Positions 11,882-24,563 of a DNA stretch of 64,000 nucleotides are shown one piece after another. Below the pieces are notes generated by a model that ran no database searches, had not been told where the DNA came from, and saw only the letters and a list, made by a program, of their open reading frames with translations. The position numbers and the translations under genes were made by a program. This stretch comes from Amblyornis subalaris (lineage: Eukaryota > Chordata > Aves > Passeriformes > Ptilonorhynchidae): contig JACAXG010000123.1 of assembly GCA_018881555.1 (NCBI GenBank), forward strand, positions 1,530,460 through 1,594,459, read 5' to 3'. Each line of letters opens with the position of its first letter. Position 1 is the stretch's first letter.

Positions 11882-12495
11882 CTGAACTTCCTTCATGTAG
11901 AGAAGGCAGAGGCTGCCTAACAAGTTCATTAAGGCCTTTATCATCTGTAGGAATCTGAGATCCTGCTCTGGCTTCAGAGTCCAATAGTATTTGGTTCTCA
12001 CAGAAACTAATGCCCGCAAAATCACCTGAAAGGTCAGAGTCTTCAAAGTCCGTACTGAGGTGATGCAGAGGGGAATTTTGAGCTGACACTGAAAACGCAG
12101 CTTCTAAAACCAAAGGGGAGCCTGGTGGGGACAAGGAGGAGAGTGAGGATCTGGAAGACAGTGATGTCATAGATTTGGGAGGTTCAGTCAATTTGGGATG
12201 GTCTGCAGCTGAAGGAGAGTCACTGTAATGCAGTTTCCCATGGGAACTGACCACTTCATTTTCATGAATAGTAGTGATAGGCCCCGAAGGAATGTAACCA
12301 GTTTTTTCTTGCAACATGAAATCAAGTTTGTACTGATAGTCCAAATCTGTTATTTGATCGCCTTGGTTATAGTAGAGATCCGTGGAGCTGAGTGAGTTTA
12401 GCGACCCTCTGCTTGATGTGTTCAGAGACCCCCGGCTGGATGCCAGGGATCCCAAACTGCTCCCTGAAGACACAGATAACGTACTAGCTGAGAGG
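11882..12495 (-). CDS. WWC2: WWC2 exon 11: large serine-rich linker exon
   Basis: This 614-bp exon is the largest in the window and encodes fragment residues 386-589. It begins [20 protein letters not shown] and carries two near-identical SSRGSLN units, then a YYNQGDQ / [20 protein letters not shown] stretch and [11 protein letters not shown] second Ser cluster follows ([20 protein letters not shown]). The end is more acidic and reads [20 protein letters not shown], then LLDS and PSLHEGSS. Such segments are likely disordered and phosphorylated; that is inference. The acceptor is TTCTTTGCAG; the donor is GTAATT, leaving one base of a Gly codon. Confidence 0.97.
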
Positions 12496-13428
12496 CTGCA
12501 AAGAAAGCACAAACACATACACTGATGTTACTAAACTAAACCAGCACAGAACAGAACAAGGAGAGAGAAGCTTGACTGAAACTGCCCTGTAGCAGTTTAT
12601 AAATGAAAGCTGGTTGGGACATTATGTTTTTGAAGCACCCATACCTGGCTTAGATCAGTGTGCCCAACCTGCACACCACCAGGGCAATTTACCCAGCTTA
12701 TGGCCAGTTGCCTAAGCCCCTTTCTTCTGGAGAGGGCTGCAGATTTGACAAACTGGTCTGCCAGTAACAGCAGCCTTCTCATCTGTTATATCTCGTCAAA
12801 ACCTGCTCCACTCTGATGTGGGTGCTCTTGAGGTCAGTGTGACAGGAAAGGGATCCCCACGATGGAGCTTACGACAGCAGAGGAGTGTTGCCACCTCTAG
12901 AAAAATTTATGCAGCCTGCCCTCTGCCCAAGCACCCGGGAAAGATGCCAGCTAGAAGAAAACTTACAGCAGAACTGCTTCACATCTGTAAGACAACACAC
13001 ACTCTAAATGTACAGTAAATCAAATTATATATAAAGCATGGCAAAGGCTGTAACATGCAATCTTGTGCTGTTAATAATAGGAGATAAGGAGTCCTGCCAG
13101 GCCAGAGAAACTGAGTGTCATTGCCTCAGTTCTGGAGGACTGCTGGGAAAAAATGTCAGGAAAAATAACTCTAGCAGGCCCTTCTAAACACTTAAATGTT
13201 GTTTACTGAATGATAACAGAACTATCAACTTAAAAAATTTACTGAAATTATAAAAGTACACCAGGTATGCATGGTGACAAAATGCTTGAAGCCATTACAC
13301 TTGCATTTTCTTACTTAAATATTAAAAAAATTTTGCTGAGCTTCCAGCTAAGAGAGAAATCTAAGAATGAAGTTGAGACCTCCAGGTCCACTGGAAAACA
13401 GGTTTTACATTATGCAGTACAGTCTCAC
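12496..13428 (-). other. WWC2: Intron 10 of WWC2
   Basis: Intron of 933 bp. The stretch 12600-13000 is somewhat richer in G+C than its surroundings, but I recognise no gene or repeat in it. Confidence 0.88.
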
Positions 13429-13518
13429 CTCCTAAGTTGTGAATGCAAATAGGTAGTTAACTTTGTAGTTTCCTCAAGTTTCTGTACCAACTCTTTTCTC
13501 CTCTCCTCCAATTTTAAT
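13429..13518 (-). CDS. WWC2: WWC2 exon 10: end of coiled coil
   Basis: This 90-bp exon encodes fragment residues 356-384: LKLEERRKELVQKLEETTKL, then TTYLHSQLR, with a split Ser codon finished in exon 11. The acceptor is CTCTTTGCAG; the donor is GTGAGA. It closes the long helical region before the Ser-rich linker. Confidence 0.96.
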
Positions 13519-16500
13519 CTGCAAAGAGATGTACATATTAGTTCAGGGAAGCATTACAGAATAGGTTAGGACACTTTATAGATAAGAAAGTAACGAAGTG
13601 AAGATCCCTTGTATTTTTTTCAGGTTGCCAGTGACTAAAATCCAAAACAGTGTGTTAGCCCTTGGTCCTATCATAAAACCACAACTGCTTCAGCAGAGTG
13701 ACTTTACCTGTGGAATATCAAGTACTGTAACAAACCTGCTGAGTGTACAAGCAAGCACAGGGTTGGGACATTCACACTGTACCAAGGTGAACATGCACCC
13801 AATAAAAGAGTAACAGACGAGCACTGGGAAAATAGCTGCAACTTCAGGGTAATCAGATCTGCACTCATACAGTTTTTAAAAGCCATGCTGCAGACTGCCT
13901 CCTCACTTCATATAGTTCCAGGGAAAAAAAACCACAAAACCAAAAAAAACCCCAACAAAACAAACAAACCAAAACCAAAAGAACACTAATATCAGTATTA
14001 GTTTTGATATTTTCAAGTTTAAAATCAAAGCACTCCCTTTAATTTCAGAATCTTTACATAGAGACAAAGCACAGCAAATCAAAGCAGCATTCAGTGAAAG
14101 GTTCTGAGACTATGGACCATATTTAGGAGTCCTTGGTAAAGACTTCTACATCCCCAACAGCTTTGTCAGCACCTCAGAGCCACACAGCATTGTAATGCTC
14201 ATCATCAAGGCTCACCTTTACGAGAAAGTAGGATTTATTGCCTCCTGCTTTGTTATCTAGTGCAGCTCTAAAACCACAAAAAGAGGAACTCTCCTATTCC
14301 TCTTGGCTGGCTGCTAGCAGAAATGATTCACTAACCTTTAGAGTGACTTTTTTTTCCCTTTTATAATTCCCTTTTATCACTCCATTTACAACACTAAATA
14401 AATTGCTTTTCCTCAGTGGATTGAGCTAAAATCCTCCTGTAGTTGTGGATTACTATATTCTCCTCTAGCCCTTGCTCAGTCAACTGATACATGTCACAAG
14501 TTCTCAAGCAACTAATCTGAGAAACAAGAAAATACCCCCCTTCTTTAAAGGATTTTAAAAAAAAAGAAAAAAACCCAAAGATTGATGGTTTATTCTCAGA
14601 AATGGTTCCTTGGCCTTCCTGGCATCTCAAAGATGTATAAATTAAAATTCAAAAGCAGAGAACAGTTCAAAAAAAACCAAACATCAACCATTGCTTTCTT
14701 ACGCGAAGTGAAATAACCGAATTAGATACAAGAGTGCCCAGAATTCACTACCTTTGAATGTCAGACACTAGTAAAAAGACATTAAGTCCCTGACTCAGCA
14801 AAGCATGAAAAGCACTTGCTTACACCCATGCTTATTCAGTGAGCAAATCTGGGTTATGCAAAGGTGAATAAGTTACCCTGAGGTCAGCCAGGGTGTGAAC
14901 TTCCACTCTACTGCCCATGCCACATGTGCTCTCACTGCAGTGATGTGTTCATCTGCCAATACCTGCTAAGGCTGTTAAAAGCATACACAGTATTTCGTTC
15001 TTTGCTCAGGAAGACATACAAATGGGTTTCCACACCAAGAATTATGTTAATCTATAGTATCAGACACTCTTTCCTATCATTTTACTACATATTGATGCCT
15101 TCTGTTTTATTTTAAAGCCTAATCTATCCTGCTTTTCCCAAGCAAGAGTGCCCTTCACTAGCTCTTGTGTGGCTTTTCAATAGTGAACTATCATTTTTTT
15201 TCTCAAGGAAGAGGCACGGAAATTGCTCTGTGTTCAACGACTAATAGTAGAAGGAAAGAAAGAAAATAAAGGCGTAGGAATTTCTCTGACTGAAGTCCTC
15301 AAAAGATACACCTATAGCTGTATCAAAACAGACACTATAGCAACTGAATTTGTGCAATTGAACTAAAAGATTTGTTTGGATTTTGTCTCCAAAGCACAAT
15401 CAACAGTTTGTTTTCTTTTACTATCTTAAGGAAATTGATAAAATATAAATTACCCCTTGTAATATAGCACATGCAAAAAATTTATTTCCTGGAAGTAATT
15501 CGATCTACTAGTAATTAAAGTACAAGTATTAATATCTGCAGGCAAATTTCAGAGAGATGTTAGTCAAAAATCACAAACACAAACTGGGTGATGAAATCAC
15601 TTGTGGAAGTTTGAAGAACTGCAGGAAATAATTTCACTATCTCACAACAAACTGAGATTCAAGGAAAGTTTTTTCATTCTACATCAGGTCAAATGGAAAA
15701 AAAAAACCAACTGCACCTCCAAAACGTTCAGACAATGAACATTCCCTCTTTATAGCATAAGCAGGAACTTTAATATCCAAAAAAACCCATGTAAACACCT
15801 AAACAACCATTGTGTTATCTATTCTGACACAGGCCTCTCAATCTCTCCTGTTTGCACCCCTTCTATTTAAATTAACCTATTACTCATTGCAGGAGGGACT
15901 TCAGCATTAGTGAGACATCTTTCTCTTTTGATCTTAAATTGCAACATTACTGAGAGGGGCATGGAATCTTTGAAGAAAATACATTTAAAATTAAAGTGCA
16001 CATACCTCACCTTTCAATGCAAACTTCGGTGGACATGTTTGTTTATGACAGGCACAACAGCAGCTGCCAGTTTTCCAGAAAACAGCACAATCAAGTAGTT
16101 AAATTATGGACCTGTTCAAATGGCTGTGTTTACTTGGGAGATATTGCCGAGGATTAAAGCAGTAATGGAATCTCCCTGACAAAAACTCAGAGGCAAGAAA
16201 GTAGCAAGTAGTTCTCAACAGCTCCACAATCCAGTTATTTCTACACAGTTGCTTTAAGGCTTCTTAAAGCAGTCAGAGTATGCCCTGTCTCTGCCTTTTT
16301 GAAGTTGATATGTTATGATCTACACCCTCCTTCTGTAAATTGAATCCATGTACATCTACTAGTGGCAATTTCAGCATCCTGCTCCAAAATAACCCAGGGC
16401 TATGCTATAATGTTTTTGTTTCAAATCAGAGCACATCTCCTGTTTCTTTTCCCTCTAGAAATAAAAAAACCCCAAACCACTAAACCAAATGAAAAAACCC

Positions 16501-18421
16501 TCATCACATTAAGGTCTGGCCCAATCCACAACTTCTTATGCTGCTGCTCCATTATCTGTACCTGTGAAAACACTGCAAACTGAAGGCATTCATAAAACCT
16601 CATAGAAGAAAGTAGTAATGCAACAATAGCACAGTATTTTGAAGATGGTGTGGCTCCTCCACTGACAATGGAGAGGAGAATCTTCCTCATCTCCAAGAAA
16701 CAAAATACTGATAGTTGATCTGATACAATCAAATGTTTGGGTTTTTTTTTTTCAAATCAATATTTCAGAAAAAGTTGCATCATCTGAATCCTTCTGAAAA
16801 TGAAGATTTACTTCATGTTTATAGTAGACAAACCAGAAATAACCCTCAAAATAGCCTGGTGTTAAAGAATTTATGTGCTCTGAAGTCACCAAAGGAGACA
16901 GTTTTAACATAAACAGTTGAAGGAATAACAAAAAAGCAAACTAGAAGCCACCATAAGTGCTACCTCAACCAGCAGTGCACAACATATCTTACATTAACCT
17001 CAGAAAAAAACCCAAACCAAACCCTCCACATTTTCAGATTTAAAAACCAAAAGGAAAAATATTTGAGGAAAAGACAGGGGAAAAAAGTAAGCTATAATAA
17101 CTCATTGTGTCACTATACATGGAAAATTCATTTCTTCTTGACAATGGGGGACAATTTTACTTGCCCTTGGTACTCTAAGTTTGGCATCTGACATGTATGG
17201 GAAAACAGGTGCAGAACTTTCTTTGGCACTTTACAAGCAAATCCAAACCACAAGATTCAGACACTAGCTACCTATCTATAGCTTGAGTATTTAGCTGTAC
17301 AACAGCATATTATCAAAATCTTAGATTCAAATTATTTATTTGTGAATGTGATTTTATTATTGACCCCTTATTCTCCATTAATGCAAGTCAGAGAGCAACA
17401 GATTTACGGTACTTTAGATACTACTAGCACAGACAGGTAGCTTCTCCTGTAAAAATATAGTTCCCTTCTTCTAAAATGTATTTGGATTATCAATATAGTG
17501 CAGTTTAAACTATTATAAAGTGTAGAAATGTTAAAAAAATCTTGCCTAGTACACACATTTGTACTTAGTAAACAAAAAAACTTCCTTGTTACTCAGCTAC
17601 AATTTAGGACTCAGCTTCTAATGCTCTAACAGGAATTTTGTCATACAGCACACTGGATCAACAGCAGGTGATTCCTAGTAGAGGAAAGTAAGAAAGCCAC
17701 ACAATGCTGATTGTATTACTTCAGTAAGGCATACTGTACTGATATGCACAATGCTATTTTGTCTTTATTGCATTTTATATGTGCTAGAGGTGCCCCTAAG
17801 TTTATTTCCACTTAGAGCTGGTGAAAAGTCCATTTGTGACAGTCAGATTTGATTTTCTCAAACTCTGAATCTGGCTAAAACCAATTTATTGTGGGAGTTG
17901 CTTCACTTACCAGTTAGGTAGCAGCAAGTTAAGAAAGTTTTGCAGTACCTATACTTCTCATCTGAACTTTTTTGGTTTTTTTCCCCTTTTGGTTGCATTT
18001 TCATATGTAATAAAACTCACAGTGGAAGGCTTCAGACATTGCAACCATCGAGATAATCTTTGTAACCTGAGTTCAAACAGTTTACAGATATTATCAGAAA
18101 CGAGTGAATGATGTATTGCCTTCCTGCTGGTATGTTGACATTCCTCAGTTATTTAACATCTGTCACAGGCATTTTCATGCTGGTAACAAACACAGAGCAA
18201 CTGATATTGCAGAGCACATACAGGGTGTTCATGTTCTCTCACAGTACTGAAGACTTCTTTGTTTTTCTGCCCATTGGGCTAATAGCAAATTTAATTAAGA
18301 TGTACATAGAACAGCCACTAAAGGAAAACAGCCCATCAAGGCATAGTTCAGGGTCTGTAATGAGTACAAAGGTTAGATTGCAGAAAGCAGCATTTAATAT
18401 TAGCAAAAGGCAACCCCTTAC
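13519..18421 (-). other. WWC2: Intron 9 of WWC2
   Basis: AT-rich intron of 4.9 kb. It contains an A/C-rich low-complexity tract (listed) and scattered poly-A and poly-T runs. No gene found. Confidence 0.88.
13923..13982. repeat. A/C-rich low-complexity tract
   Basis: About 60 bp made almost only of A and C, with CAAA and CCAAAA units and no strict period. On the transcribed strand this reads as G/T-rich sequence within intron 9. Confidence 0.85.
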
Positions 18422-18664
18422 CTTTCAGCAAGCGCTTGACTGGGTGCGCTTTTTACAGACACCAGCTCTTCTTCAAGCCTCTTCCTTTCTGCTTCTAGCT
18501 GCTCTAGCTCATCTTGAGTACGTTTGCGTGGTGTAATAAACTGGAGCTCCTTTAAAAGCTCTTCTTTTTCATTGATTAACATCAGTTTTTCCTTTTCCAC
18601 ATCCAGTGCTCCAGGCCAGGCTTCACTGTCTAACTTAGAGAGTTCAATCTTCAAATTAGCCATG
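18422..18664 (-). CDS. WWC2: WWC2 exon 9: coiled-coil core
   Basis: This 243-bp exon encodes fragment residues 275-354. It starts MANLKIELSKLDSEAWPGAL, continues DVEKEKLMLINEKEELLKEL and RKRTQDELEQLEAERKRLEE, and ends PSQALAE, with an Arg codon split into exon 10. It is rich in Glu, Lys and Leu with clear heptad spacing. The acceptor is TTTATTTTAG; the donor is GTAAGG. The ATG near its 5' end is internal: the split Ser codon and upstream exons keep the frame open. It is one of the clearest WWC2-specific exons. Confidence 0.97.
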
Positions 18665-20719
18665 CTAAAATAAAACAAAGCAGATTTGCCTGAGTACAGC
18701 ACAGCACACAAATCCCAGGAAAGAGAGAAGTGATTCAGTATTTTAAAAGGTATCAGGATATAACAACATTTTATACTCAAAGCCCTACTTTATTTCACAA
18801 GAACACAGATTATGCCAGAGAACCAGGCCACCTATCGAGGTCAACAGCAATACGCATATGCATTAAAAGTTAGTTGCTCTTGTTCCAATGCTGAGTTCAG
18901 GTAGAACTCACAATGTTAATAAGCACATTATTGAAAGCAATCTGTCTGGTAACATAGTAGTGGCCCTATGCTTTACTCATTCAGGGGTATGATGAATTTC
19001 TCCTAAGCTGTTGGGAGGCTGACTGCTCCTCAGAAACAGACATGACCATGGTGAAAGTATGTGCACCACAGCAAGGTGCTTACTTCAGCAAATCTTAAGA
19101 CAAAAGCCTTGCTCTTCTATGCAATCAAAGAAAAAGGCAATGCAACATCTCCTAAAGAGAAAGGAGATGAACTCAACAGTTTGAGTTTGTGCAACTGCTA
19201 TTCCCATTGCAGATGTCAAATCACACAGTTAAGACAGCCAAGACTTGGTTATCCATGCCTACTGCAACAGAATCACACACATAATGAAAGCAGAAACTTC
19301 TCTACGTTATCATACCATAGCTCTGTCCTAATCAAGACAGGTTATTTCCAGTGTTCAGTATCCATGATCATTCTGTCTATGGGCCCAGCAGCATAGCTTA
19401 AAAAGTGCAGGCCTTGCAATAATGACTCACTGTTCACTGGGAAAGCCTAGATTTCCCTTTAGAGATGCCCTATATCTAATAAGATGATAACTTTCAGTCG
19501 CTTCCAGTCTTAACCCCACCTGAGCCAGCTGCATAGCTCAACAATATGGAAGCTTTGAAATACATAACAGCTCATAGCCTTCTGCATCTCTTTCATGTGG
19601 GATGGGGAAAAGGCAGAGAAAGGAGACACCAAAACTGAAGGTCCCATACAACCTAGGGCAAGACGGACTAATCTGCTACTTTTGTTTACTTGTAGCTATC
19701 AGAGTTAAATGCACCCAAGTCAGCTCAACAAATGATACCAGCCCGTGCAACTTCAGTGTTACCAGATGCTATCTAAGGTAATAACCCATGCCGCACTCCA
19801 CAAATACACACAGATAGATTTGGCACGTATTGTGTTTGTGTTGTTCTGACAGATTTCTGGCAGAACGTTTTTCTTCTTTCTAGTTTGTTTCCTGTGATTA
19901 ACAAAACTAATAATATCATGCTTATTCTGCATCTACAGCATTAATTTCACAGTACATTAAGGCATTCCTTTATGGTCAAAACTAAAAATAGTCTATGTTC
20001 AATCTAACTATCCCACAGCTTATACCAGAAGCTCAAGTGGAACCACACCTCTTTTTCCACAGGTAACATTTCCTTCTCACTTGCACATCAGTGAAAAAAC
20101 AACAGCTTCAAAAACGAAAGCAACCCATACTTCCACCAAATCCCTGCAAGGACAAGTGTGACTCAGGGTATTTTCACAGAAAAACAATGTAAAACAAACA
20201 AATTATATCAGCAGTGCTACCATAACTAAGTGGTGGGATGAAATGACATGAAGAGTTTCAAAATATTTTGCAGCTGTTACACATATCATTTCTATTCAAC
20301 AGTACTTTAGAGGAGAAGTACTCACATGGAAAACAACCAAGTAATTTCAGATGGATACTGAAACATCAGCACTTTCATCTCCAGGTCACTGGTTCTAGCT
20401 AATCTTGTTCTGAAAGTAGCTGCTGCTGATAGCTGTTTGATGGCTGATGGGATGGTGGTCTCCAAACTGGTCTTTTGCTGCCTCTGCTGTAGACAACTCC
20501 CTGCTACCATAACTGACACTCTTTTCAGCTGCCTCATCAGACAGACAAAGGACTATAAGGACATGGAAGCTGGTCTCACTCTTTTGAGGAAGTCCTTGCT
20601 CATCAAGTGTAGAAGGCCAGAAGATAAGGGGCTAACATGTCTGTCAAACACTGACAGCCAGACAGCTGTGGAGCCATCCAAGGATTGTTGGTAGGAATGT
20701 GCTAGGAGGAAGAACAAGG

Positions 20720-21438
20720 TGTGGCTAGAGCAGGGCGCCTTACAGAGGTAGGGCAGCACTTTTCTGGGTCCAACATCCTTGTTCTGGCTCCTGAAGATAA
20801 CCACAGCAGACTACAGGGCAAGTGCAGGAACAAAGTCAAGAAATGCATATGGACTGTCCACCAAAAGCTGACCCAGTGGGGGGGATCAAGACCACCAAAG
20901 CCCCTGAAGGCCTCAACCCATTTCCAGAAAGGTCTAGAAGAACAGACTGTGCATGATAACCAATTTGCATAGAAAGTGAGAAACATAACTCCAGGGCGAG
21001 GAAAGCTCAGCTATAAACAGGTACCCCCATAAAGCCCAGGTAGTGCCACCAGGACCCTGGACACCCCATCTGAGGGATTGATGCTGGAGCCAGAAGTGGT
21101 GATGTATGTTTGTTCCTTCCTTGCTCTCTTTCTCTTTATTCCTTCCTTTCTCTTCCTCTCCCATCTCATCCTACACCCTATTCAAAATCCATCACAATTT
21201 GTTTATACTAGGAGGTCAGGGACTAACATACCAATTTCCACGCTGTGTGTATAATTTACTAATAAAAGTAATAACAATTAATTATTAGTAAATTATTAGT
21301 TCTAACTTACGACTACTAATAATTTACTAATAGAAGTTTGTAAGTTTTTGCAGACTCTCTGACTTTTGTCATTACTATTTGACCACAGGCATCCATCAAT
21401 CTTGGGGGCTCCCTTCCCCTTAAGGGTGGGATGCCACA
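20720..21438 (+). mobile_element. Putative solo LTR of an avian endogenous retrovirus
   Basis: The segment of about 719 bp starts TGTGG and ends CCACA. It is flanked by CAAGG and AAAGG, which look like an imperfect 5-bp target duplication. It contains a TATA-like CTATAAA near 21011 and an AATAAA signal at 21261-21266, both in plus orientation. The block near 21040-21090 (CCAGGACCCTGG, CATCTGAGGGATTGATGCTG) resembles passerine LTRs as I remember them. No gag, pol or env sequence lies next to it, so it would be a recombined solo copy, antisense to WWC2. The family is not determined and the ends are uncertain. Confidence 0.62.
21284..21331. repeat. Perfect 16-bp inverted repeat in AT-rich part of the LTR
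   Basis: ATTAGTAAATTATTAG (21284-21299) and its exact reverse complement (21316-21331) enclose a 16-nt loop. A third partial copy of the right arm occurs at 21251-21263, overlapping the polyadenylation signal region. Confidence 0.95.
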
Positions 21439-23249
21439 AAAGGCCAAAAAGGAATATTAGCCAGATCTTCACCACATCAGGATGGGATTGTCAGCATGCT
21501 GTATCAGATCCTTTTGAATAACAGTTGCTACTGAATTCAGCATAGTTATGAACACTCCACCTTTTCAAGACATTCTGCTGGCTAAGCAACATAAAATCTG
21601 CAATGTACAAAACTATCAGATAATTTTCAAGTAGAGAAGTTCACTTACAAGACCCTCTCTTTGTCTTAGCTATTTTACCACGACATAATTGAGAATTTGC
21701 ACATTTAATACTTCAGAAAAGATGGTCAACACCTATTAAATTACAGTGATGGTTACAGTGACCACAATACCTGGGGGAGTGGTGTAATTAGGTACTGAAC
21801 TTTAAGTGCAAACTGGTATATATATTCTTTATTCCAAGTAACATACACTGAAATTTCAACCCATGTTCTTGGCTGATTTGTAAGAAAGATCCTGTGCTGC
21901 AGTACTCCACACTCTGGAGCACTGTACTGTTTCTCTTTCTTTCTCCCCCCCCTCCCCAAGATAGAAGCGGCAAACTGACTTACTTCCCAGGAGGATTTTT
22001 GTTCCTACAAAGGAAAGATAAAACACAATGCTGGGACTTCTTGGTACCAAGACAGTCAAAACAGAGGATGATCTGGTTTTGGATCAACTGTGCCCAAGAA
22101 ACATTGCCACATACTTGCATCTAAATGACCACCTGACAATTAACATTATGTACAAGATGATTCTGAGCCAAAATCATACACGTTCAATACTGAACAAACA
22201 CAATAGCCTTAGTGCTCTTTGATGAATGCATTCATTATACAATAAGGTTTTATGATCCATAACAGGGATATAAAGGATTACTGTTGTTACTGGTAAGGAT
22301 GGTAGCTACTACTATGAGGAAGTATACATTTGAAACTAGGCAAAAAAAAAGTTGTGCAGGCTCCTGCCTTTAAACCCTAAAAACAACTATGCCTTTACTT
22401 GGTAAATATAAATTGCAAATATATTTTTGTAGTTTTCTAAATGACCACGCCACGGTTTTCCCATTGAAATAATACTTAAATCTCAGATTAAATGGCATTT
22501 TAGGCACAGTTTTTGTCTGTGGAAAAATGCTATTTTTTGATTTTGTTGCCTTGTTTAGTTCTTCTTAGCAAAAAAAGAAACTTTGGGTGTGGAATAGTGC
22601 TTAGATTTTTATTTTCCTTAAATTACAAATAACCTTCATAACAAAAACAATAAGGTTTCTGAATAGCTGACAATCAATTTTGTGACAAGTATTGTGAGAA
22701 AATAATACCACACAAGAGCACTACCCCAATAGTAAATCTTGCCCCAGTATTATGCAGCACTTCTGGTGCACCAGATGTCGTCAGGCAAACCCTGAATGTT
22801 CTGTTTTCTGATGCCCATTTTTCAGCTGTGGCAGTTGAACAAAATGGCAGCACTTTCACAAGCAAGCACCACAGAACTTTGTTTGAAAGGCATTCCACAT
22901 TCATCAGTGGAGCAGTTCCTGATTTCTTTTCTCCTCAGGTTAAACTAATTAAAAAAACCCAACCCAGAGTGATAACAAGTATATAAATTATCCAAAGTCC
23001 CAGGGGAAAAAAGAAATAATTAAGCCTACTAAATCTGCATTGGAAGTCTGAAGCAACTCTAAAACTGAAGAGCCTTCAGTGGTATAGTAAAGTGAAATGA
23101 TGATCCCGAAGGAGGATATAATGGACATAAATAACCTGGCGACTCCTTTTAGCAGAAAGGCAGCTCACTCTATTCCCTTAATCGTGGAACTGCCAGTAAT
23201 TTGTCACTGTTTTAATTTTGTTTCTTAACACATGCCACTTATCACTAGA

Positions 23250-23440
23250 GAATATCCGCGGCATTGCAGAGCGCAGGAGTCCTGAAGGGCTGGATGTCCG
23301 CCCTGGTGCCGCTGGATGTCGCTGCGAGCGCAGCGTTGGAGCCGCGGCATCGGGCACCTCCCGGCCCACCCCCTTACCTCCGCTTGGCCTCTTCGTACTG
23401 CAGGCTGAGTCTGACCTTCTCTGCTAAATTCGATCTGCTT
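23250..23440. promoter_or_regulatory. Short CpG-rich patch across the exon 8 donor
   Basis: About 190 bp contain some 16 CpG dinucleotides, including CCGCGG twice and GCGAGCGCAGCG, in a neighbourhood that is otherwise poor in CpG. It covers the 3' half of exon 8, its donor and about 130 bp of intron. GCTGGATGTC occurs twice, 24 bp apart, which hints at local duplication. Whether it is regulatory is not known; it is below the usual length for a CpG island. Confidence 0.5.
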
Positions 23441-23451
23441 CTTGCTCCAAC
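23378..23451 (-). CDS. WWC2: WWC2 exon 8
   Basis: This 74-bp exon encodes fragment residues 250-273: VGARSRSNLAEKVRLSLQYE, then EAKR, with a Ser codon split into exon 9. The acceptor is CCTCAACAG; the donor is GTAAGG. It starts the second helical block of the N-terminal half. The donor side runs straight into a short CpG-rich patch, unlike the AT-rich sequence around it. Confidence 0.95.
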
Positions 23452-24416
23452 CTGTTGAGGAAAAAAAAAAAGGAGCCTTATTATTGTGCAAAGCTCTTAA
23501 ACGAATCAACAAAACCTAGGCAGAGGCTAGAAAAATTACAGCTTAAAGAAAAATAAAACTGCCCCCCAGCCCTCCAGCCAGCCCCATGCCTGCTGTTAAA
23601 TGCCTAGTTGTCATCTACTCAGATGTACAAAACAGTGCTGTTTTCTCCTGAGCCAGTTCATATATTTTTAACTACTGTACTACAAATTTCCTGTATCCCA
23701 TCACAGTAAAGCCACAGCATTTTCAAAGAAGTCTTGCAGTGACTGTGCCCAGAATTTCGATCTCCTACTTAGAACTCTGTTGAACTCAGAATTTAGAACT
23801 AAGTCAGTGCATTTCAAAGTTAGACTTCAATAAATTTGTTACAAAACAAATTGGAAAGGTTTGGAAAACATTGTACACTCTCTTTCTTACAAACTTAGCC
23901 CACAGGACTTCAAAGAAGGTATCAAAATTAAACAGCCTTCCATGTATGTAAAATATACCATCACTGAAACAAGGTTTTACTATATCACTGAACAAGTAGT
24001 TCCACAAATAGTTTTGCAGCTGTGTGAAATGAAATTGTGCACTTAAATTCTGAGATTTTTATTCTGAAAATTAAAAAAAATCTTCATATTTAATTAAGTC
24101 TGTAAGGTGAAACATATCCTATAGACAGACCCAAAAAAATACTATCTACTTCTCCTGATCTTCACTGTACTGGAACAACTTGACTAAATCAGATTGTCAT
24201 AAATGCTTAATGTCAAATGTATAAAGTTCATCTGAATCTTGATTTAAAATCCAAAGGGAAAAAAATCAGACAACTGATTTTAAGTAATTCTCTGAAACAA
24301 GTATACATATATATGCCTATCAGCAACAGTGAATAGCCATTTTGATTTCAGTTCCATTAACTGTAGCATTCTGTTTCAATTTCTCTTTACACTGGACAAA
24401 AAGGAAAAAAGCTCAC
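23452..24416 (-). other. WWC2: Intron 7 of WWC2
   Basis: AT-rich intron of 965 bp with a poly-A run near the exon 8 acceptor side (23460-23471). No other feature seen. Confidence 0.9.
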
Positions 24417-24563
24417 CTCACCAGAAATGTCAGTCTGAGACCCTGTATCCAGAGTTTGTCTAGGAAAACACATCTGGGAGTTTACAGAGCTGGAACTCAA
24501 GTCTGGTTCAGATGTTTCAGTGGTTTGGTCAATACTGAATTTCTCTCTCAGCTTTGCAAGGCT
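24417..24563 (-). CDS. WWC2: WWC2 exon 7: coiled coil end and conserved RQTLD-GSQTDISGE segment
   Basis: This 147-bp exon encodes exactly 49 codons, fragment residues 201-249. It begins SLAKLREKFSIDQTTETSEP, passes through a Ser run (DLSSSS), and ends RQTLDTGSQTDISGE. It enters and leaves in phase 0. The acceptor is TCTGGACAG; the donor is GTGAGC. The RQTLD-GSQT segment is strongly conserved among WWC2 proteins as I recall them. Confidence 0.96.

Larger units (their letters stand above)
18665..23377 (-). other. WWC2: Intron 8 of WWC2
   Basis: Intron of 4.7 kb. It contains a putative solo LTR near 20720-21438 and a short CpG-rich patch at the exon 8 end, both listed separately. The rest is AT-rich and without recognised features. 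Confidence 0.88.

Noticed and set aside
18108..18536. A 142-codon plus-strand open frame overlapping exon 9
   Set aside because: It partly reads the antisense of exon 9, and the rest is intronic with no recognisable domain.
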